A DNA stretch of 10,451 nt from Gemmatimonadota bacterium. Its GTDB lineage: Bacteria; Gemmatimonadota; Gemmatimonadetes; Gemmatimonadales; GWC2-71-9. The notes beneath the pieces were generated by a model. It did not search any database and was not told the DNA's origin. It worked only from the letters and a program-made list of their open reading frames with translations. The translations under genes and the position numbers were made by a program. Below are positions 9,844-10,451 of this stretch, in pieces; the first letter of the stretch is position 1; each line of letters opens with the position of its first letter. Location of the stretch: positions 1-10,451 of the forward strand of contig JANYAG010000016.1 in NCBI GenBank assembly GCA_025361465.1, given 5' to 3'.

Positions 9844-10451
9844 ATGCTTGATGGCTTCACGAGTTCCACGCCACGCCGCGGCTTCATCGGCAGCATCGCT
9901 GCCGCGGCGATGGGCATCGGAGCCGCCGGTCTGGCGGCCCCTGAGCGAGCGGAGGCCACCCCTGCCTCCCGCGCCGCCAATCCCCAGCTCGAAGCTTGGT
10001 TCGGCAAGCTCAAGGGCAAGCATCGGGTGGTATTCGATGCGACGGCTCCCAACGAGGGAATGCCGGCGGTCTGGCCGCGGATCTATCTCAACACCATGGC
10101 GGCGACCTATCCGGGCGAGGAAGCGAGTGCGATGGTGATCCTGCGGCACCATGGCCTGGCGCTCGCCCTGTCGGATGCGATCTGGGCGAAATACCCGATC
10201 GGCGAGATGTTCGACATCAAGAGCGGCGGCGCCGCCGCCACCGCCAATCCATTCGCCACCATCAGCGGGCTGCCGATCCCCGGGCTCGGCGTGGTGGAGT
10301 TGCTGAAGAGCGGCGTGCTCTTTGGTGCGTGCGACGTCGCGCTGACGGTCTACAGTGCCGGCGCAGCGGCCAAGATGAACATGGACGCGGCGGCGGTGAA
10401 GAAGGAATGGGTTGCCGGGCTCTTCCCCGGAATCCAGGTGGTGCCGTCGGG
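9844..10451 (+). CDS. Tat-exported DsrE-like family protein, C-terminus beyond the window
   Basis: The first 202 codons are present and the frame is open to the window end. The N-terminus is a twin-arginine signal: TPRRGFIGS with Arg11-Arg12, then an alanine/glycine-rich hydrophobic stretch and a likely cleavage after AERA-like PERAEA (about 38). This implies folded export to the periplasm or outer face. The mature part looks like the DsrE/DsrF-like fold: HRVVFDATAPNEG as first strand, a middle with RHHGLALALSDAIW, and LLKSGVLFGACDVALT with Cys163 where several family members carry their sulfur-carrying cysteine, followed by GIQVVPSG at the window end. The family transfers or binds sulfur in some members, but many exported homologs have no assigned function, so none is claimed. 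GGAGG is five bases before the ATG. It is on the same strand as gcvP, 88 nt downstream, with an inverted repeat between. Confidence 0.78.
   Translation, partial: MLDGFTSSTPRRGFIGSIAAAAMGIGAAGLAAPERAEATPASRAANPQLEAWFGKLKGKHRVVFDATAPNEGMPAVWPRIYLNTMAATYPGEEASAMVILRHHGLALALSDAIWAKYPIGEMFDIKSGGAAATANPFATISGLPIPGLGVVELLKSGVLFGACDVALTVYSAGAAAKMNMDAAAVKKEWVAGLFPGIQVVPS

Overview
The window is GC-rich bacterial DNA with densely packed genes. The organism is not named by any marker here. High GC, 'GREGSGPGEF'-type six-bladed propeller (lipo)proteins, a three-gene gcvT-gcvH-gcvP cluster and a Tat-exported DsrE-like protein together suggest Gemmatimonadota or a similar high-GC environmental phylum. That placement is inference and only moderately secure.

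Left half (1-5249), all on the minus strand, read from right to left: a TrmH/SpoU-type RNA 2'-O-ribose methyltransferase (5249-4461); two paralogous secreted six-bladed beta-propeller genes in tandem (4421-3502 and 3388-2323), both broken; a lipoprotein RND membrane-fusion protein (2276-1155); and, 13 nt further on, the N-terminal third of its RND inner-membrane permease (1141 to the window edge). The adaptor and permease should form a tripartite efflux pump; no outer-membrane TolC-type gene is in view.

Right half (5363-10451), all on the plus strand: the glycine cleavage genes gcvT (T-protein), gcvH (lipoyl carrier H-protein) and full-length gcvP (P-protein), in the same order as in E. coli and almost certainly one transcription unit. 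P decarboxylates glycine onto the H lipoyl arm, and T releases ammonia and passes the one-carbon unit to tetrahydrofolate. The fourth component, dihydrolipoamide dehydrogenase (L), is not in the window. Downstream begins a Tat-signal DsrE-like protein, cut by the window end.

No tRNA, rRNA, CRISPR array, insertion sequence or phage gene was seen. No stretch over about 120 bases is unassigned. The points most worth a second look are the parallel decay of the two propeller paralogs, a 10-bp hairpin between gcvH and gcvP, and an inverted repeat that overlaps the ribosome binding site of the DsrE-like gene. I found no convincing new multi-gene system.
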